64,000 nt of DNA from Clitoria ternatea. Taxonomy: Eukaryota > Streptophyta > Magnoliopsida > Fabales > Fabaceae. The position numbers were made by a program, and so were the translations under genes. Below, piece after piece: positions 59,237-64,000 of the stretch. Below the pieces are notes generated by a model. The model was not told where the DNA came from, searched no databases, and saw only the letters and a program-made list of their open reading frames with translations. Each line of letters opens with the position of its first letter. The stretch's first letter is position 1. Location: contig CM075673.1 of the NCBI GenBank assembly GCA_037962975.1, forward strand, positions 24,164,001-24,228,000. The letters run 5' to 3'.

Positions 59237-59584
59237 TTGTAGTTCTTTTATTTATACACATTGTATATTTGATTTTTAGTTATGTTATATTTTCATTCAG
59301 TATTTATTTTGTCATTCTTTATTTATTATGTCAATATTTATTGGTAATTACATTCAAATCACAAAGCCTTATTCTACCTATCATTAATAATTCAACCTAT
59401 TTGATAAATTAATTTAATCTATTATTTTGTTTTTAATAATAATTTATTACTTCAAAAAAATTATTTTAATTTAATTATAAAATTTTATCAGGCAATACAA
59501 AATATAAAATATTAAGATATTTTTAAAGTTAAACTAACAAAACCTACCTATCATTGAATCATTTTTAAAAAAATTTAAAAATGA
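59237..59584 (+). other. 3' untranslated AT-rich stretch of the CACTA element
   Basis: This is non-coding sequence between the last stop codon and the 3' subterminal repeats. It probably contains the polyadenylation region. Confidence 0.5.
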
Positions 59585-60105
59585 CCATTAGCGACGGCCC
59601 ACTACCGTCGCTGAATTATTAAAACTAGCGACGGACGATGTGGTCGCTACATCACAACCACTAGCGACGGATGTTGTGGTCGCTGTGGTGTGGTCGCTAC
59701 ATCACAACCACTAGCGACGGAACCATGGGGTCGCTGGATCCTAACCAATAGCGACGGATGCTGTCGTCGCTGTACTTGTTAGAGTTAGCGACGGCCAAGG
59801 GTGGTCGCTACATGGCTGTTATTAGCGACGGCATACGGTGGTCGCTGATGGCTGTTATTAGCGACGGGGTTTCGAGGTCGCTGTATGGCAACACTTAGCG
59901 ACGGCTGGAGTTATTGGGACAGAGACGATTTTAGCGACGGCCATACGCCGTCAATATGGTAGCGACGGCAGGTGTGGCGTCGCTGCTGTGTTTTCGACGA
60001 GGGTTTTAGCGACGTCCTCTTTTCCGTCTGAGATGCCGTCGCTAATGGTTTTAGCGACGGCCATTCTATGGATTAGCGACCAATTCCTTCCGTCGCTATC
60101 AGTTG
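59585..60105 (+). repeat. 3' subterminal repeat region of the CACTA element
   Basis: About 20 copies of TAGCGACGG or its complement are spaced 20-40 bases, many in direct orientation. The region is shorter and differently arranged than the 5' side. Confidence 0.87.
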
Positions 60106-60119
60106 TTTTTTTAGTGGTG
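60105..60119 (-). repeat. Right terminal inverted repeat of the CACTA element
   Basis: The complement reads CACCACTAAAAAAAC. It is followed by the ACC duplication. The fourth base differs from the canonical CACTA tip. Confidence 0.85.
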
Positions 60120-60586
60120 ACCCAAACCCAAAATACGTACCTATTCTAATTAATTACAACCCGAACACCCCCTTACCTCAATTCCAAGCTTCGACAATTC
60201 GTTTTTGATGTCGATTGCTCCTTCTAGATGCTGTGTTCAAAGTCCTGCCTCCGAATCCAATACCCGCTTTGCTAATCGGTCCTCCGACGTCCGTTTCGCT
60301 ACCTACGGAGGTCGAAACGCAAAACACATCAACGTTATACCACCCTCATTGCTCTAAAGACCATTTTTAGACTCTCATGCACTGAAGGAGTGGGAAACAG
60401 AAGTCCCATCCACCATGCATGGCCATCGGCTAGAGAGCAAAAGTGAAGGGAGAGAGAGACAACTCAATTTAAAGGGTCCATTGAACTCACCTCGAAGCCA
60501 CGATCTCAGAAACGTAGTTATTTCGAAGTTTCAACGCGAAACGGGCCTCCCCTTGAGGCATGCAACTCACGACAATGGTGAGGAGG

Positions 60587-60624
60587 AGAAGAAGAAGAAG
60601 AAGAAGAAGAAGAAGAAGAAGAAG
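60587..60624 (+). repeat. (GAA)n microsatellite in LTR B
   Basis: About 11 AAG/GAA triplets in a run, which create a poly-Lys frame with no meaning. Confidence 0.92.
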
Positions 60625-60914
60625 GCTCGCATGAAATGAGGGAGAAGAAGATGAATTTTTCATTAATTAAGACTCAGGGGAAAAATGGTCATTTCCCTAT
60701 TTCTTTTATAATTTCTTTGAAAGTTTTAATTAAACTTTTACCTCCTTCTAATTACACCTCATTTAACCCTTTTGTACTTAGTTAATCAATTAAATTTATT
60801 TATTTCCACACTAGTTAATTATTTATAATTGTCTTTATATCAAATAAATCTCTAAAACAATTATTAATATTTTCCGCTACTCATAATTTTACTAAAATAT
60901 TAGGGATGTTACAG

Positions 60915-63157
60915 GTTTAGCCATCATTAAATTTAAAAAAGCATCTAGTCACTATTAGAATTAAGATATCAAGAATGTCGAGTTGGGGGGAAAGTAGTTC
61001 TTCTTTTCTTTCAAGTTCTTTTTCTTTTTTTATTGTTTGTTTTGTTATAATTTTGTTGTTTGGTTTTGTTCCCTCTTCACCATCACCAACCAACAACAAC
61101 CCAAAACTCTACTGAACTGGTCTGGACCGGGGTCTACGATCTGGTGTGGGACCAGTCACAAAAGTATGTATATCTTAGTGTTTATACAACGGTACAGTGG
61201 GTATCCGATATTGTAATCCGGCCTCTCAGTGGGAGAAACCGGCCTCGTTGTCCCAGAGATCCATCACACCAGAGTTTCACGTTGGAGTGGGCGAAAGGTG
61301 GTGTCACCTGCGAAGATTCTCCGACGCTCAAGTTAGAAGAGTGTATATGAACTCTGTGAATACTTAAGCAATGCAATAGTAAGATGAGAGTTAGAACAAC
61401 GTAACCTTGCATGTGTATTGGAATATGCTATTTATAGTTGGACGTGGAAAATGAATCGTTGGATGTAGGTGGGCCCGTAGGTTCTGATACCGTGTATAAA
61501 GTGTCAATCAGAGTGGCTCAGTATTCAGAGTGTGACAGGGGGTAGGTCAATTATCAGTGTACAATTCTGACACAGGGATGGAGGATAATCATCTTTTCCG
61601 TACATCACGCCTGCGATCGTACCTACTCCTTTCTACGAGTGACATTGGCACATTCCGCTATGCAGAGTATCCATATTGATAAGTTATAACCCCTCTTATC
61701 TCATTTTGACACTGAGGCAAATAATTATATGTGACGGGGGAGTGAGGAAGGATGAAGTATCCGAAGAAGTGAGAGCGGATAAGTGAGAACGGAAAGCCGG
61801 TGTGAAAATACTGCCCTGCGATACCGGTTGTCCCTCTGAACAATCATGCTGACGTTATAACTTATGGGCCGGTATCCAGACCGGATCATCTACTGAAAAA
61901 TATCACCACTACTAACCACCCTTCCTCACCACCACCAACCACCACCCAAAAAACTCAACCATCAACCAAGCCCTATCAACATTAGCAACCACCATCACAT
62001 CCGCAAGTTACCTGACTTTATTATTAGTTATTATTATTATCCTTTATTTATTTATTTATTACTCATTGTGAACATCAAAATGTAACTAGAATTATGTTCA
62101 TGATGAGAATCGTAAGGCCGAAAACCTTAAAAAAATTATTCTAGGAGGATTAGGTTAAATTACTCAAAATGTCACTTGATTACAAAAGGGCCTAGAGGCT
62201 GTAGTTATACAATCAGTGGAAAGGAAAAAAAATAGGGCATTTGATCTAGGCCAAAGATGACGTGGCTATAACGGTATTCGTCAAGGATCAAGGGGGAATC
62301 GAGATTCCCTTCATTCCTAAAAAGGAGGAGATAGGGGGTAGCGTGGGGTCCCCCTCAATCTGGGAGGAATAGACACGATCCTCCCACTCCAATCTCAACA
62401 CCTTCAAACTCTTTTTCCATTCCCCTTAACCCAACCTCATCTGGACCCCCACCCCAAACACACACATTAGACTCACCCGCTCTAACTCACCTTTTATTTT
62501 CTTCCATCTATCACACCTCACTCCTCAATCACTTACCTTGACCTTTTTCGCGTGCACCCCTTTCATACTTGCCCCTCTTTCTCATTTGTTTTTTATTGCT
62601 TTTTGATTGGGTTTGAATTTCATCTGATTCAAATTTCATTTTTGATTGTTTAATGATTGGATTTGGATTTTGTTTGATTTTGATTTCATAGTTTGATTTG
62701 ATTTTCTTTTTCTTATTATGTGTGGGTTACGATAAAAGGGAATAAATGTGCATTTAAAGATGATAAGGTGGGTGAGTTTGGAGAGATACACTGGAAGGGA
62801 ATGTAGTAAAACAAACATGAAACACATGAGACTAAAATAAGTATTTGGCCTAAAAAATTACCTTTTAAAACCTTGGCATAAGTAGTTTTCCTAAAATTAT
62901 TAAAACCAATTATTTTAACATTGCTTGAGGAAATAAAAATAAAGAGTTTGCTTTTGTTAGTTGAAATTACATTGGTAAGTACCTTGTTTCCCACTACTAT
63001 TACTTAAAAGATCATTTAGTAACTTGGATTTATATTTCTTCTTTTATTTTGTTTTATTTGACGTAATTTTGAAAAACATATGCATTTTAAAAAATTATTG
63101 AATGGTTTTGAATTACATAATTTTACTATATAATTTATTAGTTTAACCTTGTACTTA
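60915..63157 (+). other. Unassigned spacer, some GC-richer sequence
   Basis: No gene was found. At about 61100-61900 the composition is more balanced, and a phrase (TTCTCCGACGCTCAAGTTAG at 61317) recalls plant repeat elements, but I found no ends. The rest is AT-rich with a C-rich patch at 62390-62570. Confidence 0.45.
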
Positions 63158-63525
63158 TAACACCCCCGATCTTCCGGACTCGAATCCCAATGTAATCAAG
63201 ATAATTAATTAATAAAAATACGAATAAATTTTTCACGTTTTAAATATTTCCAAGACACCACCACGATTACATCAAGACTCGAATCATAGAAAACCGAAGA
63301 GTGAGATCTAATAGAATATAACTGGATCATTAAATAGTTTGCCCATGATTGTATACAAAAGTAGTAGAGTTTACAGCGGAAGAAGAATATGTATACAGGG
63401 CACACGCCTAGTCCTATATATGAAGATATGAGAAAAGGCTCGGCAAAGCATGCAAGCATACAACACTAGCCTATTAGGCCATAACTAATCTTATACATAA
63501 ATCATAAACATGCAATGCCTAATAT

Positions 63526-63570
<45 letters not shown>

Positions 63571-64000
63571 GTCATGCATAATACATCTCCAATGTCCACA
63601 ATTTTATAATTGACCACATTCGATTCAACCTTAAAGTCATAAATCTTCAACACATGTACATTCCCAAAGTGGCTACATAATCAACACCATTATATCCATC
63701 TATTGGGTATGAATCCCAATACCCCCAATACTCATACATCATCCGTATTGGTACAAATTCATAAATTCATCCATTAACATCAATAAATAATAACATCACC
63801 ATATCCATTATATACACGACACAATAAATTACAATACTGCCGGCTAAGGCATTCCATTACCACTATTTTACCTTCATAAAAGCTTTACTTTAAAACCATC
63901 CTCATCCCATGACATTCCCGCATCAATACTAAAAGTAGACCACATGGGAGAGTGAGTTATACATTTCAAATGACGATATGAATACAATTGAAATTATATG
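63158..64000 (+). repeat. Possible start of another gypsy-type LTR, running off the window
   Basis: TATAACACCCCCGATCTTC at 63158 resembles the starts of LTR families here. AATTTTTCACGTTT follows at 63228, as in LTRs B and C. Later phrases (for example 'agagtgagtta' near 63950) fit LTR sequence. The right end is not in the window. Confidence 0.35.
63529..63562 (+). repeat. (TA)n microsatellite
   Basis: A run of alternating TA of about 30 bases. Confidence 0.9.

Larger units (their letters stand above)
47530..60119 (+). mobile_element. Complete CACTA (En/Spm-type) DNA transposon with captured host fragment
   Basis: A 12,590-bp element with left end CACTACTAGAAAAAT, right end complement CACCACTAAAAAAAC, and a 3-bp duplication ACC (47527-47529 and 60120-60122). 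Subterminal AGCGACGG/CCGTCGCT repeats fill 47560-48510 and 59585-60105. It carries a tnpD-type transposase (53593-57390) and a Transposase_24 gene (57387-59236), both open by my exon model, and an antisense RAD17-like fragment. It sits in LTR B. The right tip has CACCA instead of CACTA. Confidence 0.95.
41777..60914 (+). repeat. Solo LTR 'B', interrupted by LTR C and by a CACTA element
   Basis: It starts TGTGACGTGC and ends GGGATGTTACA. After removing insertions it consists of 41777-43158, 46868-47529 and 60123-60914, about 2.84 kb, nearly the size of LTR A. Flanks are GGTCC (41772-41776) and GGTTT (60915-60919), consistent with a 5-bp duplication after two C-to-T changes, though not proven. 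Order of blocks matches A and C. It contains CACTCGGAA repeats (42120-42640) and a GAA run near the right end. Confidence 0.7.

Overview
The window looks like a repeat-rich stretch of a flowering-plant (eudicot) nuclear chromosome. The evidence is one spliced host gene for a GT43 xylan-synthesis protein (IRX9 type), AT-rich spacers, and several plant-specific transposon classes. A legume is possible from the general look of the LTR elements, but that is a weak guess. I see no prokaryotic genes, rRNA, tRNA or CRISPR.

Positions 1-32,330 are a nested stack inside a decayed Helitron. The Rep/helicase coding sequence can be followed at 7,260-10,203, 12,119-12,729 and 31,501-32,330. It is split by three insertions. 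The first is a gypsy-type LTR (4,947-7,259) that itself holds a Ty1/copia element with an open polyprotein frame (3-4,946). The second is a 1.9-kb solo LTR (10,204-12,118). The third is solo LTR 'A' (12,730-31,495), which contains a 15.9-kb Ty3/gypsy Tat/Ogre-like element (14,372-30,265) flanked by a perfect CCCGT duplication. That element keeps a broken gag, a scrap of reverse transcriptase and three tandem-repeat arrays, but no working pol.

Positions 32,330-41,776 are the only non-stacked host territory. IRX9-like exons lie at 34,233-34,912, 35,330-35,561 and 36,611-36,742. AC/SMRE-type MYB sites lie upstream. AT-rich spacer with a foldback MITE-like element follows.

Positions 41,777-60,914 are solo LTR 'B', of the same family as A. 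It is broken by a third family member, 'C' (43,159-46,862, carrying a Stowaway-like MITE), and by a complete 12.6-kb CACTA transposon (47,530-60,119, ACC duplication). The CACTA element has subterminal AGCGACGG/CCGTCGCT repeats at both ends. It carries a spliced tnpD-type transposase (1,154 codons by my exon model) and a second Transposase_24/tnpA-like gene (446 codons). It also carries a captured antisense fragment of a host RAD17-like checkpoint gene, flanked by a 198-bp direct repeat whose copies look identical.

Positions 60,915-64,000 are unassigned spacer, ending in what may be the start of another LTR. The system most worth following is the CACTA element: it appears coding-competent, carries a host gene fragment, has a large foldback upstream of its transposase, and the tnpD stop may overlap the tnpA start at a shared splice acceptor.
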